Positions 9,505-18,854 of a stretch of 64,000 nucleotides of DNA are shown piece after piece; the stretch's first letter is position 1, and every line of letters starts with the position of its first letter. The stretch covers positions 1-64,000 of the forward strand of contig JAWKRB010000023.1 of the NCBI GenBank assembly GCA_041389885.1. Reading direction: 5' to 3'. A model generated the notes under the pieces. The model searched no databases. It worked only from the letters and a program-made list of their open reading frames with translations, and was not told the DNA's origin. This DNA comes from JAWKRB01 sp041389885. GTDB lineage: Bacteria > Myxococcota_A > Polyangia > Polyangiales > Ga0077539. The position numbers were made by a program, and so were the translations under genes.

Positions 9505-10262
9505 CGTTGCGGGACCAGATCATCCGTAGCCCGTCGAGGGTGAGAAAGTCGTCGACCTCCTCGATGGTCCGAGACCGAAGAGCCACGTGAGAGCCTGTCG
9601 CGACCTCACCGGGAACCTCGATCTCCGCCCGGCAGCCGTTCGACCAGCCCGTCGACGAGGCCGACGTAGCCGTACACGAATCCCGGCCTGCATCGCGTGG
9701 AGCGTGTTGCGCCCCAGGATTCCTTCGGCGGCTTCGCGATCTGACCTTGGGCAGCTTCGCCGCGCGGGAGAACAGCGCGTCGGCGGAGATCTGAATGCCT
9801 GGAGAGATCACTCCCGCCGAGGTACTCCCCCTTCGGAGAGATCACGTCGAAGGTCGTGGCCGTGCCGAAGTCCACCACGATCACCCTCGGCCCGTACGCG
9901 CCACGCGCGGCCACGGCGTTCACGATGCGGTCGGCGCCGACCTCGCGGGGCTGCTCGTACCGAATCGCCATGCCGGTCTTGATCCCCGGCCGATCACCAG
10001 CGGCTCGTGCCCGAAGGCGTGTCGCGCACCACGCGCACGAAGGTCTCTTGCAGCGCGGGGACCACGCACGCGACCACGCTCGCCGCTGTCACGTCGCGCG
10101 GGGCCACGCCCTTCATCTTCCAGCAGCGAGCGCAGGGTGGCGGCGTACCTGTCCGAGGTGCGCTTCCCGCGCGCTCTCGACGCGAAAATGGTGCTGCAGC
10201 ACCTCTCCCTCGTAGAGCCCGAGGACGGTGTTCGTGTTGCCGATGTCGATGACCAGGAGCAT
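9505..10262 (-). CDS. coaX: Type III pantothenate kinase (frame broken several times)
   Basis: CoaX phosphorylates pantothenate, the first step of coenzyme A synthesis. The start is ATG at 10262 with the unmistakable family N-terminus MLLVIDIGNTNTVLGLYEG (phosphate-binding DIGNTN). The rest is recovered only by switching frames: RTSDRYAATLRSLL, VVACVVPALQETF, IKTGMAIRYEQPREVGADR, ARGAYGPRVIVVDFGTATTFD, PGIQISADALFSRAAKLPKV, FVYGYVGLVDGLVERL and the C-terminal TIEEVDDFLTLDGLRMIWSRN. All canonical CoaX blocks are present in order, so this is one gene with at least five apparent indels, not debris. The 3' end near 9505 runs into the permease gene without a clear stop. Confidence 0.8.
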
Positions 10263-10318
10263 AGGGGCCGCGAGTGTAGCCCAACACCGCGACCCCCCTT
10301 CGTGTCATCGTGCGCGCG

Positions 10319-11252
10319 ATGACTCCACCCCGCGGCGCCCTGCGCGCGGCCCAGCTCGCCCTCGGCCTCGCGGGCGTCGTCGCCGTCGTGATCACCCTGC
10401 GGCGCATGGACATCGGCGCGCTCCGGGCCTTCGGCGGCCTCGCGGCGCTGGCGGTGCTGATCGAGGGCGCGCGCATCGTCTGCGAGGCCCTCGCGACGCG
10501 CGCGCTGCACGGTCCTTCGCTGCGGGTGCCCTGGCGTTTCGATGCTCCGCGCGCACGCTACGGGCTACGCCCGCCATGACCTCCCTGGCGGCGCGGGTGG
10601 CCGGAGGCCACCGCTGCCTGCTCTCGCGCCGTGGACGCGTGGTCCTCAGGGCGTGGGGATCGGGCTCACGAGCCAGGCGCTGTCTTCTCGACGGGGGCGG
10701 CGGGGGTGCTGGGTGCGGCGCCGCGGCGCTCTCTCTGGGGCACGAGTCCCTTCGCGGCTGCTGCGGCGCAAGGGGCTGCACCGCCGGGGGCGCGGCGATC
10801 GCGTCGCGGAAGTTGCGCAGCTGGGCGCTCGCCGACGCTCCTCGCGCGCAGGGTCCTCGGGCTCGCTCTGGGTCGCGGGCGCGGGGGAGGGCGCGCGCAC
10901 CGAGGGCCTTCGGCGGGCCTGGGCGGCCTTCGTCGCGCACCGCATGGTGCAGTTCGTTCAGCTCCTGCTCCTGCTGGGCGCGCTGGGCCGCTGGGAGCCC
11001 CTCACGGCCCTCGCGCTCACGGGCGCGGCGATCGTCGGGGTGACCGTGGGGACGGCGCTCCCCGGGCAGCTCGGCGCCATCGGCGCGGCCCTCGCGCTCG
11101 CTGGACCGGGCGTGGGCGTGAGCGCGGCGACGGCGCTGGCGATGTCGGTGGTGCTGCACCTCGCGCAGTTCGCGTGGTCGGCGGTGGGCTATGCGTGGGG
11201 GTCCCGGCCCGTCGCTCCGCCCGAGGGCGACGAGGCGGCGAGCGCAGGGTGA
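10319..11252 (+). CDS. UPF0104/LPG-synthase-like membrane protein (frame broken)
   Basis: Starts at ATG 10319 with two predicted membrane helices (residues 1-45). The frame is lost near 10550 and regained in other frames; the last 120 residues, from about 10890 to 11252, read cleanly and contain ALPGQLGAIGAALALAG and AMSVVLHLAQF, typical of the 'lysylphosphatidylglycerol synthase transmembrane region' family of flippase-like proteins. Substrate is unknown. It is divergent from coaX (57 bp between starts) and its stop is 3 bp from the convergent VOC gene. At least three small indels between 10540 and 10870 are needed to join the parts. Confidence 0.6.
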
Positions 11253-11255
11253 GCG

Positions 11256-11990
11256 TCAGTTCGAGCCCTGAAAGAGGCAGATCGCGGCGCCGTGGGGGTC
11301 GGTGACCACGGCGAAGCTCCCGATGCCCGGCACCGCGATCTCGTCCATCATCACCTTGCCGCCGTTGCGGGTGACCCGCGCCCGCGCGCCCGCGAGCTCG
11401 TCGACGACCACGTGCGAGATCCAGTGGGTGGGCACGCCGGGGGGCGCGGCCATGAGCGACGCCACGGCGTTCTCGCCGGCCTTGAGCACGGGCATCCCCT
11501 GAAACTCGCCCCCGGTCCACGGGAACACCGAGGCGTAGAACGCCGTCGACGCGGCGAGGTCGGCGGTGTTGAGCTGCTCCCAGCAGAACTCGCCCACCGC
11601 GGGCGTGCCGCCGCCGGGGTCTCCGTCGCTCTTCGAGTGGAACGCGGTGATCACTCCCCCCTGGGGGTCGACGAGGAGCGAGAAGCGGCCGACGTTGGGA
11701 ATGTCCATGGGTCCCGCGAGCACTTTTGCGCCGTGGGTCTTCGCGGTCTCGGTCGTGGCGTCGACGTCGGCCACGTCGACGTAGCCGATCCACGCCTCGG
11801 GCGAGGTGTCGCCGGGCATCTTCGGCGCGAAGCCCGCGATCTGCTTCTCGCCGTTGTGCACGAGGTAGTACGTGTAGCTGTCGCCCATGGGCGTGGCGGT
11901 GATCTTCCATCCGAAGACCTCGCCGTAGAACCGCGTGGCCGCCTCGGGGTCACGGGTCGAGAGCTCACGCCAGACAAACCTTCCGCTCAT
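11256..11990 (-). CDS. Two-domain VOC (glyoxalase/dioxygenase fold) protein
   Basis: The 244-residue protein has two tandem VOC modules, about 1-120 (FVWRELSTRDPEAATRFYGE through FSLLVDPQGGVITAFH) and 130-244 (FCWEQLNTADLAASTAFY through FAVVTDPHGAAICLFQ). This layout matches the '27 kDa antigen Cfp30B'-like glyoxalase family, whose substrates are mostly unknown. Metal ligands are not all obvious, so an enzymatic role is not proven. No signal peptide is seen, so it should be cytoplasmic. It is convergent with the flippase-like gene and divergent from the kinase. Confidence 0.85.
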   Translation of the reverse strand: MSGRFVWRELSTRDPEAATRFYGEVFGWKITATPMGDSYTYYLVHNGEKQIAGFAPKMPGDTSPEAWIGYVDVADVDATTETAKTHGAKVLAGPMDIPNVGRFSLLVDPQGGVITAFHSKSDGDPGGGTPAVGEFCWEQLNTADLAASTAFYASVFPWTGGEFQGMPVLKAGENAVASLMAAPPGVPTHWISHVVVDELAGARARVTRNGGKVMMDEIAVPGIGSFAVVTDPHGAAICLFQGSN

Positions 11991-12096
11991 GGGTGTCGAT
12001 CACCTTCTCTGCGAAATACGAGACGGATCGTGACCTCAGGCGCCCATCGCCCTCGGCCCCGCCGTCCCGTCGCGACCTGGGGTCTGGCACTGAACG

Positions 12097-12106
12097 CGTG
12101 ATCACG
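12097..12106. promoter_or_regulatory. Perfect 10-bp palindrome in the divergent VOC/kinase gap
   Basis: The 187-bp gap between the divergent starts at 11990 and 12178 contains CGTGATCACG, a perfect palindrome, about 70 bp before the kinase start. Such a dyad in a divergent promoter region could be a repressor site. No other strong promoter element was identified in this gap. Confidence 0.2.
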
Positions 12107-12177
12107 TCAAGAAACCGACCGACGAGTTTCATCGCGGGCGTTGACCCTGCGCCGCGGCGACATCAACACTGGCGGGC

Positions 12178-13431
12178 ATGACCGACGCCACGACCCAGCG
12201 CACCCTCCCCAACAGCGCGGTCGAGACTCTCATCGAGGCCGCGCACACCCTCCCCGACCCCCGGACCACGTTGGCGTCGCAGTCTCCGCGGGTGACCTCG
12301 CCCACGCGCACCACGGTGCTCCCGAGGTTCTCGGTGGAGGGACCTACGCCCCGGTTGGTGGTGAGCGAGCGCCCGCGCTTCGAGGAGGTCAAGGTGCTCG
12401 GCCGCGGGGGCGTGGGCGAGGTGGTCCTCGCGGTGGACCACGATATTTCGCGGCAGGTGGCGCTCAAGCGGCTGCTCCCCGAGGCCGAGGGTGACTCGTC
12501 GGTGGCGCGCTTCGCCGACGAGGTGCGCGCGCTGGGCGCCCTCGATCACCCCAACATCGTGCCCGTGCACGACGTCGGCGTGACCCCCGAGGGGAAGTAC
12601 TTCTACGTGATGAAGTACATCCAGGGAGAGACCCTGGAGACGGTCATCGAGCGCCTCGCCGAGGGCTCCCCCGAGCACCACGCGCGCTACCCCTTCTCGC
12701 GGCGCATGGAGGTCTTCACCGCGGTGCTCAGGGCCGTGCAGTACGCACACGCGCAGGGCTACGTGCACCGCGACCTCAAGCCCGCGAACATCATGGTCGG
12801 GCCCTACGGCGAGGTGGTGGTGATGGACTGGGGCCTCGCGCGGCGGATGCGCGACCCGGTCGAGACGCTCCCGAGCTCCCCCTCGGTGCCGCCGAGCGGG
12901 CCGCGGGCGCGCACCCTCGACGGCTCGCTCCTGGGCACGCCGGCGTACATGTCCCCTGAGCAGTCGCGGGGCGAGCTGCACCTGGTCGACGAGACCAGCG
13001 ACATGTACGCGCTCGGGGTGATCCTTCACGAGCTGCTCACGCTGCGGCACTACCTGCACGCGCAGACCACGGTGACGGCGACGCTCCTCGGGGTAGACCG
13101 CGTCGACCCTGACCTCGCGTCCCACGAGAGCTCGCCGTTTCAGGGCCGGGTGCCCGCGGAGTACTCGCACTTCGTTCGGCACCTGATGGCGAAGGACCGC
13201 GCGCAGCGCTTCGCCAACGCCGACGTCGCCCTCGAGCGCCTCGACAAGATCCAGCGGGGGACCTTTCCCGTCGAGTGCCCGGTGACCTTCATGAAGCGCG
13301 CGACGGCGATCGCGAACCGCGCGGTCGACAACCACCCCCGCGGCGCGATGCTCACGGCGATGGCGGTCGTCGGGCTGCTCGTCGGCGGGCTCCTCGCGAC
13401 GGTGGGCGTCGTGCTGGCGCGCGTGGCCTGA
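12178..13431 (+). CDS. Membrane-anchored Hanks-type serine/threonine protein kinase
   Basis: Signalling kinase of the type abundant in myxobacteria. The 417-residue protein has an N-terminal tail of about 65 residues, then the catalytic domain: glycine loop LGRGGVGEV (about 72-80), ATP-binding lysine in VALKRLL (about 96), catalytic loop HRDLKPANIM (about 197-206), metal-binding DWG in place of DFG (about 216), GTPAYMSPEQS activation-segment end and DMYALGVILHELL. A single hydrophobic segment at about 390-415 near the C-terminus would anchor it in the inner membrane with almost no extracellular part, so it probably lacks an external sensor domain. The downstream CoA-transferase starts 4 bp after its stop, so the two may be co-transcribed. 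Confidence 0.95.
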   Translation: MTDATTQRTLPNSAVETLIEAAHTLPDPRTTLASQSPRVTSPTRTTVLPRFSVEGPTPRLVVSERPRFEEVKVLGRGGVGEVVLAVDHDISRQVALKRLLPEAEGDSSVARFADEVRALGALDHPNIVPVHDVGVTPEGKYFYVMKYIQGETLETVIERLAEGSPEHHARYPFSRRMEVFTAVLRAVQYAHAQGYVHRDLKPANIMVGPYGEVVVMDWGLARRMRDPVETLPSSPSVPPSGPRARTLDGSLLGTPAYMSPEQSRGELHLVDETSDMYALGVILHELLTLRHYLHAQTTVTATLLGVDRVDPDLASHESSPFQGRVPAEYSHFVRHLMAKDRAQRFANADVALERLDKIQRGTFPVECPVTFMKRATAIANRAVDNHPRGAMLTAMAVVGLLVGGLLATVGVVLARVA

Positions 13432-13435
13432 GGTC

Positions 13436-14635
13436 ATGCTCGACGCGCTCCGAGGGGTCCGCGTGCTGGACCTCACCCGCATCCTCGCCGGACCCTACGG
13501 CACCCTCCTGCTGGCCGACCTCGGCGCGGAGGTGCTCAAGGTCGAGCGCCCCGTCACGGGCGACGACACGCGGCGCACGGGGCCGCACTTCGTCGCGGGC
13601 GAGAGCCTGTATTTCCTGTCGGTGAACCGGGGCAAGCGCTCGGTGTGCATCGACCTCGCGCGCCCCGAGGGCCGCGAGGTCCTGCGCGACCTCGCCCTGG
13701 GCTGCGACGTGGTGGTCGAGAACTTTCGCGCGGGCGTGGCCGAGAGCCTCGGCTGCGACGCCGCGACCCTCCGCGCGCTGAACCCACGGCTCATCGTGTG
13801 CGGCATGACCGCCGTGGGCCGCGACGGCGCCGACGCCCGCGAGCCCGCCTTTGACCTCACCCTCCAGGCCCGCGGCGGGGTGATGTCGCTCACGGGGCAC
13901 CCCGGAGGCGAACCCGCGCGCTGCGGCGTGCCCATCGGCGACCTCGCGGGGGGCGTCTTCGCGGCCCTCGCGGTGTGCGCCGCGCTGCACCGCAGGGCCG
14001 TCACGGGCGAGGGGGCCTCCATCGACCTCGCCCTGCTCGACTGCCAGTTCTCGCTGCTCTCGTACTTCGCCACGAACTGGCTGATGGCCGGCCGCGACGG
14101 CGCGCCCCAGGGCAGCGGACACGCCGGCGCCGCGCCCTACCAGACCTTCGCCGCCCGCGACGGGCACCTCGCGGTGGCGGTGTTCACCGACGCGTTCTGG
14201 GGGCCCTTCTGCGAGGCCCTGGAGCGTCCGATGTGGTTGCGAGACAAGCGATTTGAGACCAACGCGGCGCGCTGCGAGGCCCGCGACGCGCTGGTGCCGC
14301 TGGTGGCCGAGGTGATCGCGACCCGCGACCGCGCGGCGTGGATGGCGCGCTTTCGGGCCGCGGGGGTGCCCGCCTCGCCGGTGCAGCAGGTCTCCGAGGT
14401 CTGCGAAGACCCCCGCATCGTCGCGCGGACAATGATCGCCGAGACCCTCCACCCCGCCGCGGGCGCGGTGCGCTCGCCGTCGCACCCGTTTCGCTTCGAG
14501 GGGGTCGACGAGCTCCCTGGCGCTGCCGCTCCGCTGCTCGGCGCCGACACGGCGGCGGTGCTGCGCGAGGTGGCGGGCTACGACGACGCGCGCGTCGCGT
14601 CGCTCCTCGCGTCGGGCGCGGTGTCGCAGCGCTGA
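13436..14635 (+). CDS. CaiB/BaiF (family III) CoA-transferase
   Basis: Transfers CoA between carboxylic acids. The 399 residues show the family pattern: LRGVRVLDLTRILAGPYGT at the start, LADLGAEVLKVERP, NRGKRSVCIDL, VVVENFRAG, and FDLTLQARGG with Asp140 as the probable catalytic aspartate that forms the CoA thioester intermediate. The C-terminal half contains the second conserved block (VEVIATRDRAAWMARFRAAGVPASPV in part). The acyl substrate cannot be read from the sequence. The gene begins 4 bp after the kinase stop codon. Confidence 0.93.
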   Translation: MLDALRGVRVLDLTRILAGPYGTLLLADLGAEVLKVERPVTGDDTRRTGPHFVAGESLYFLSVNRGKRSVCIDLARPEGREVLRDLALGCDVVVENFRAGVAESLGCDAATLRALNPRLIVCGMTAVGRDGADAREPAFDLTLQARGGVMSLTGHPGGEPARCGVPIGDLAGGVFAALAVCAALHRRAVTGEGASIDLALLDCQFSLLSYFATNWLMAGRDGAPQGSGHAGAAPYQTFAARDGHLAVAVFTDAFWGPFCEALERPMWLRDKRFETNAARCEARDALVPLVAEVIATRDRAAWMARFRAAGVPASPVQQVSEVCEDPRIVARTMIAETLHPAAGAVRSPSHPFRFEGVDELPGAAAPLLGADTAAVLREVAGYDDARVASLLASGAVSQR

Positions 14636-14673
14636 AGGTTGCGCGGGGCGCGTCGGCTGACGATGATCGCGCG

Positions 14674-14979
14674 GTGAGCACCAGCGAAGCAGACGTGCGG
14701 GCGCGCCTCGAGGCCGACGCGGGGGAGGTCTTCGGCAGCGACCTCAAGGCCCACCTCGACCGCGACGTCGTGGTGGTGGTCGCGCCGGGGGCGTCGCTGC
14801 TCGACTGCGCGATGGCCGTGGCGACCGACGACGCCGCCGCGGTGTCTGCGTGGCTCGCCGACGGCACCCTGCGGCGGCCGTCGGACGAGGAGCGCGACGC
14901 CTGGAGGGCCGACGCGACGCGGCGCTGGCTCGCCGTGGTGGTGCGCCCCTTCGTGCTCGCGCAAGAGCTCCACGACTGA
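14674..14979 (+). CDS. DUF2288 family small protein
   Basis: The 101-residue product starting at GTG 14674 matches the DUF2288 pattern: an N-terminal helix with LEADAGEVFGSDLKAHLDRD, a beta strand VVVVVAP, then DDAAAVSAWLADGTLRRPSDEE and the C-terminal WLAVVVRPFVLAQE. The function of the family is unknown. The upstream in-frame extension overlaps the CoA-transferase gene and is not conserved in style, so the GTG start is preferred. It lies 38 bp after the CoA-transferase stop. Confidence 0.7.
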   Translation: MSTSEADVRARLEADAGEVFGSDLKAHLDRDVVVVVAPGASLLDCAMAVATDDAAAVSAWLADGTLRRPSDEERDAWRADATRRWLAVVVRPFVLAQELHD

Positions 14980-15080
14980 GCGGTCGCCTCCTCCCCGCGG
15001 CCCCCCTGCTTCATGGGCTCGCCCAGGTGGTTCTTCGGTGAGTCCGATGTCGTCATGCGCCGAGGCGCCGGTCCTCTTCT

Positions 15081-15160
15081 GTGTTCATTCGTTGTTGGAA
15101 TAAACTCGAATGAACACTTATATATGTGTGTAATAACTTCATTGAAGTTTATTCGATGAA
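15081..15160. repeat. AT-rich palindrome cluster with perfect 11-bp inverted repeat
   Basis: In the 263-bp gap 14980-15242 the composition falls abruptly. GTGTTCATTCG at 15081-15091 is matched by its exact complement at 15107-15117 with a 15-bp spacer. A second dyad begins with CTTCAT and ends with ATGAAG around 15136-15160 and reuses the TTTATTCG core in the other direction. This looks like a regulator-binding array or promoter region for the vWA lipoprotein gene that starts at 15243. Confidence 0.5.
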
Positions 15161-15242
15161 GACCCCGCGGGAGGGGTCGCGCGGGCGCGGGCGCGCCTCC
15201 GCGCGTGACGAGACCGCCCTGACGGGGTAGACCGGAGGGAAC

Positions 15243-17207
15243 GTGAACCGAACGCGAAGACTCCCCAGCGCCGCGGCGACGCCGTGCCTCCTCGCGCTCC
15301 TCGCCGGCTGCGGCGCGCGCACCGGCCTGCGGCAGGACCACGACGCGGGCCCGCTCGAAGACATCGCCGACGTGCCCCCTCCCCCGGCGCGCTGCGTGGA
15401 GAGCTCGCTGCGCGCGCAGCGGGGCGCCGCGGTGCCCCTGGAGGTGTCGCTCGAGAACGTGCCCACGCCCTACCCCGAGGGCTTCTCGTGGCGGGTCGTG
15501 CGGCGGCCCGAGGGCGCGGCGGCGACCCCGAGGGCGTCGAGCAGCGCGCGCAGCGAGCTGATCCCCGACCGTGAGGGGCTCTGGCGCCTCGAGGCCCTCA
15601 CGCCCTTCGCCGACCCCACCGGGGCGCCCCTGCGGTGCGAGGTCGAGCTCGAGGTCGTCCCCCCCGATCCGCAGTGCCCGGGCTTCGCGCTGGTGACCCC
15701 GCGGGTGCTCCCCCTCGAGGGCGCCTCCCTCGACCTGGCGGTCGACGCCCGGTGGTCCCCGGCGCGGCGCGGGCGCGGCGCGGGGCGAGACACCGCGGTG
15801 CTCGCGACCGAAGACGTCGACGCGCAGGTCGCGGCCTTCGCCGCCCGGCTCCCGCCCATGACCGGCGACCTCGCCACCGTCGCCGCCGAGGTCGAGCGCG
15901 TCGTGGCGAGCAGCGTGGGCGCGACCCCCGTGCTCGTGGGCCGCACCCTCGCCTCGAGCGCCGTGGGCTCCGTGCGCCGCTCGAGCTTTCGCGTGGCCTC
16001 GTCGGCGAGCACCACGGCGATGGTCCTCCGCGACCGCGTGGCCTTCGAGCTCACCGCCGCCGACCCGGGGCGCGGCGCCCTCGCGCTCCCCCGCGGCACG
16101 CAGTTCACCTTCGAGCTCACCACCGGGATCGACCCCGCGAGCGGCTCGGTGGTGGTGCTCTTCGCCGCCGCCGAGGCCGGCCGCGCGGGCGACCCCGCGA
16201 GCGGCGCGGGCGCGCGCGTGGCTGATTTCACCGACGGCTCCGCCCTCGGGCGCCGCGGCGCGACCCTCGACGTGGTGTGCACCGACCTCGTCGCGAGCCG
16301 CACCGTGCGGGCAGACTTCCTCTGGCTCGTCGACACCTCGGGCTCCATGGACGACGACCAGGAGCGCCTGGGCAACGCCGCCGAGCGCTTCTTTCAAGAG
16401 ATGAACAACGCCGGCGTCGACCTGCGCGTGGGCGTGGTGCAGGCCGGCAGCGACGCCGCGGGGCCCGACCTCGACGACCCTGGATTCACCTGGATCCGCG
16501 GCGACGACCCCGAGGGCCCGCGCCGCCTCGCGTACAACGTGACCTTCCGTCGCTACCGCTCCGAGAGCGCCGACCGCGACGCGCCCTACCCCCTCGCGGG
16601 CGGCACCGAGGAGCCCCTCGCCGCCGCCATCGTCACCACCCGCGCGATGGCGCGACGTCCGCCCGACCCGAGCGCCGCGCGGAGCTTTCGCGACGACGCC
16701 CAGCGCGTGGCCTTCTTCGTCACCGACGAGACGGGCAACAACGACGACTCGCGCTTCTTCGCGCGGCTGCCGGGCGAGTGGGGGGCGACCTTTCCGCAGC
16801 GCGCCGAGCGCGTGGCGCGGTGGTTCCGCGACGAGGGCTTCTTGACCTTCGGCATGGTCAACGTCTTCGAGCGCGCGCCGTGCCCCACGGTGTCGAACTT
16901 CATCCCCTGCGTGGTCACCGCCAACGGCGGGGGGTACCTCCCGCTGGCCTCGTCGAGCGAGGTCGAGATCGCCCTGGCGCTCTCGGGCATCGTCGACACC
17001 GTGGCCGGCGCCGCCAGCGAGTTCACCCTCGGGATGAACCCCATCGCGTCGACGGTGCAGGCCCAGCTCGACGGCCGGGGCGTGCCGCGCTCGCGGGCCA
17101 ACGGCTTCGACTACGACCCCACGGCGCAGTCCATCGTGTTCCGAGGGAGCACCTGGCGCCCTCGACGAGGGCAGCGCGTGGGCATCGCGGCGTACCGCTG
17201 GCGCTGA
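15243..17207 (+). CDS. vWA-domain lipoprotein (CGARTGL type)
   Basis: The 654-residue product has a lipoprotein signal with lipobox LLAGC and the sequence CGARTGL directly after the cysteine, a start seen in many myxobacterial surface proteins. Residues about 30-330 form an extracytoplasmic region without recognised domain. From about 355 there is a von Willebrand factor A domain with MIDAS motif DTSGSMDDDQ, the further metal ligands probably in GTEEPLAAA and FVTDETGNND. vWA domains bind metal and mediate protein contacts, so an adhesive or sensing surface role is likely. The GTG start at 15243 follows the palindrome cluster. Confidence 0.85.
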   Translation: MNRTRRLPSAAATPCLLALLAGCGARTGLRQDHDAGPLEDIADVPPPPARCVESSLRAQRGAAVPLEVSLENVPTPYPEGFSWRVVRRPEGAAATPRASSSARSELIPDREGLWRLEALTPFADPTGAPLRCEVELEVVPPDPQCPGFALVTPRVLPLEGASLDLAVDARWSPARRGRGAGRDTAVLATEDVDAQVAAFAARLPPMTGDLATVAAEVERVVASSVGATPVLVGRTLASSAVGSVRRSSFRVASSASTTAMVLRDRVAFELTAADPGRGALALPRGTQFTFELTTGIDPASGSVVVLFAAAEAGRAGDPASGAGARVADFTDGSALGRRGATLDVVCTDLVASRTVRADFLWLVDTSGSMDDDQERLGNAAERFFQEMNNAGVDLRVGVVQAGSDAAGPDLDDPGFTWIRGDDPEGPRRLAYNVTFRRYRSESADRDAPYPLAGGTEEPLAAAIVTTRAMARRPPDPSAARSFRDDAQRVAFFVTDETGNNDDSRFFARLPGEWGATFPQRAERVARWFRDEGFLTFGMVNVFERAPCPTVSNFIPCVVTANGGGYLPLASSSEVEIALALSGIVDTVAGAASEFTLGMNPIASTVQAQLDGRGVPRSRANGFDYDPTAQSIVFRGSTWRPRRGQRVGIAAYRWR

Positions 17208-17211
17208 GCGC

Positions 17212-17832
17212 TCAGCCCTGGGCGGCCTCGGGGGCCGTGGACCCGGCGAAGGCCGCGACCACCTCGCGCGCCGCGTCGAGGGCCGCGCGGTCGAGGGCGC
17301 AGGGGTCGATGTCGGTGGTGAAGCGCACGCTCGTCGCCGTGACCCGGAGGTCTTGCAGCGTGAGCGAGAGCAGCGCCGCGCGCACGCGCTCGGTGAGCAG
17401 GCTGGCGGTGAGCGACTCGTCGCTGGTGCTCACGATGAACGACGCGTCGAAGTCGACGTCGCCAGTGGTCCACGTCGCCGAGGCGCCGAAGGCCGGCGCG
17501 AGAAAGAGCGTGAAGCCCTGGGGCATCGCGGCCTGCGACTCGACGCCGACGCGGCCGGGCCTCGACGCCGTCGCGTCGACGAAGACCTTGAAGCGCGACG
17601 CGCCCGCCGTGCCGTGGAGCACGGGGTGGTCTTCGACCACGCTCAGCCGCAGGTCGGACGACTGCAGCACGAGGGACTCCCAGCTCACCTCGACGGCCTG
17701 CAGCCAGCTCCGGTGCGACTCGTCGCGCCGCTTGCGGTCGAGGGCCGACAGCGCCGCGAACAGCACGAGGGGCAGGGCGACGAGCAGCAGCGCGATGAGG
17801 ATCGTCTCCACGATGATCGGGGTAGTTACCAC
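17212..17832 (-). CDS. Membrane-anchored protein of unknown function
   Basis: The 206-residue product has one N-terminal hydrophobic segment (about residues 5-30, IIVETILIALLLVALPLVLFA) followed by positive residues (DRKRR), so the soluble part probably stays cytoplasmic or the helix acts as an uncleaved anchor. The rest is a mixed alpha/beta region with no motif I recognise. The stop lies 4 bp from the convergent vWA gene. Confidence 0.6.
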   Translation of the reverse strand: MVTTPIIVETILIALLLVALPLVLFAALSALDRKRRDESHRSWLQAVEVSWESLVLQSSDLRLSVVEDHPVLHGTAGASRFKVFVDATASRPGRVGVESQAAMPQGFTLFLAPAFGASATWTTGDVDFDASFIVSTSDESLTASLLTERVRAALLSLTLQDLRVTATSVRFTTDIDPCALDRAALDAAREVVAAFAGSTAPEAAQG

Positions 17833-17874
17833 ACCCCCGCGCGCCGCGCTTGACCCGTCCGCGCCTCGCCCCGC

Positions 17875-18786
17875 ATGGTGAGCGCCCTCGTGCGGAACGC
17901 CGCCCTCCTCATCGCGCTGTCAGTCTCTCTCGCCGCGGGGGGCGCCCTGGCGCAGGCTGACGGCGGCGCCCTCGACGCGGGCGCGCCGCCCGTCGATGTG
18001 CCTGCGGCGCAGGGCGATGCGTCGGTGATGGGCGACGCGCCCGACGCGCCCGACCCCCTCGACGAGCCCCCGAGCGACGACGAGCAGCACGCCGCCGAGC
18101 GGGCGGTGCCCGACCGCGAAGACCCCGACGACCCATCGCCCACGGGGGGCTCGCGGGAGGGCGCCGAGGTCCCCGAGACGCCGCGGGCGGCGATCGAGAT
18201 CGGGTCGCTGAGCGACCGGGCGTGCCTGCGGGCGCTGTCGCGCACGGGGGTTCCGTTCATTCGCGTGCGGCAGCGGGTGCCGGGGGTGGCGCTGCCGGTG
18301 ATGGTCCGCGGGCCCGTGCGCGGCGTGGTGATCCGCGGGCGCGGCACCCCCGCGGAGCAGGAGCTCATGGACTGCCGCCTCGCCGTCGCCCTCGCGCGCT
18401 TCGCGCCCACGCTGCGCGCGATGCGCGTGCGCGAGCTGCGGCACATCTCCCTGCACCGCCCCGCGTCGGCGGCGACGATCGCGCGGCACCCGGTGCAGAC
18501 CCGGCACCCCGCGGGCCTCGCCATCGACGTCGCCGCGGTGGTCTTCGACGACGGCCGCGTGCTCGACGTGCTCCACGATTTTCACGGCCGCCGCGGCGCC
18601 CCCGTGTGCGGACCGAGGGCCCGCGTCCCCTCCGACCGCAGCGCCCGCGCGCTCCGCGCGGTGGCCTGCGAGGCCGCGCGCCGGGGGGTGTTCAACGTGG
18701 TGCTCACGCCGAACTTCAACCGCGCCCACCGCAACCACTTTCACCTCGAGGTCGCCCGCGGCGTCTCATGGATGTATGTGCACTGA
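17875..18786 (+). CDS. Secreted extensin-like / peptidase-fold protein
   Basis: The 303-residue product starts with a signal peptide (to about residue 27, cleavage after ALA), then a low-complexity acidic/proline linker (to about 105). The C-terminal 200 residues match the 'extensin-like C-terminal' family: ACLRALSRTGVPF, RHISLHRP, and two metal-site motifs, HPAGLAIDVAAV and NHFHLE, arranged as in the M15/DacB-like zinc peptidases. This suggests a periplasmic murein-acting or related hydrolase, but activity is not shown for the family. The start could also be the GTG one codon later. Confidence 0.8.
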   Translation: MVSALVRNAALLIALSVSLAAGGALAQADGGALDAGAPPVDVPAAQGDASVMGDAPDAPDPLDEPPSDDEQHAAERAVPDREDPDDPSPTGGSREGAEVPETPRAAIEIGSLSDRACLRALSRTGVPFIRVRQRVPGVALPVMVRGPVRGVVIRGRGTPAEQELMDCRLAVALARFAPTLRAMRVRELRHISLHRPASAATIARHPVQTRHPAGLAIDVAAVVFDDGRVLDVLHDFHGRRGAPVCGPRARVPSDRSARALRAVACEAARRGVFNVVLTPNFNRAHRNHFHLEVARGVSWMYVH

Positions 18787-18854
18787 TGTAGGCGCGGTGA
18801 ATGGCCGTGGCGCGGCTCCGTTGAACGTGACACTCACGCCAGACGAGGTGCCCC

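Noticed and set aside
14338..14673. Upstream part of the DUF2288 reading frame
   Set aside because: It overlaps the CoA-transferase gene in another frame and does not match the family start.
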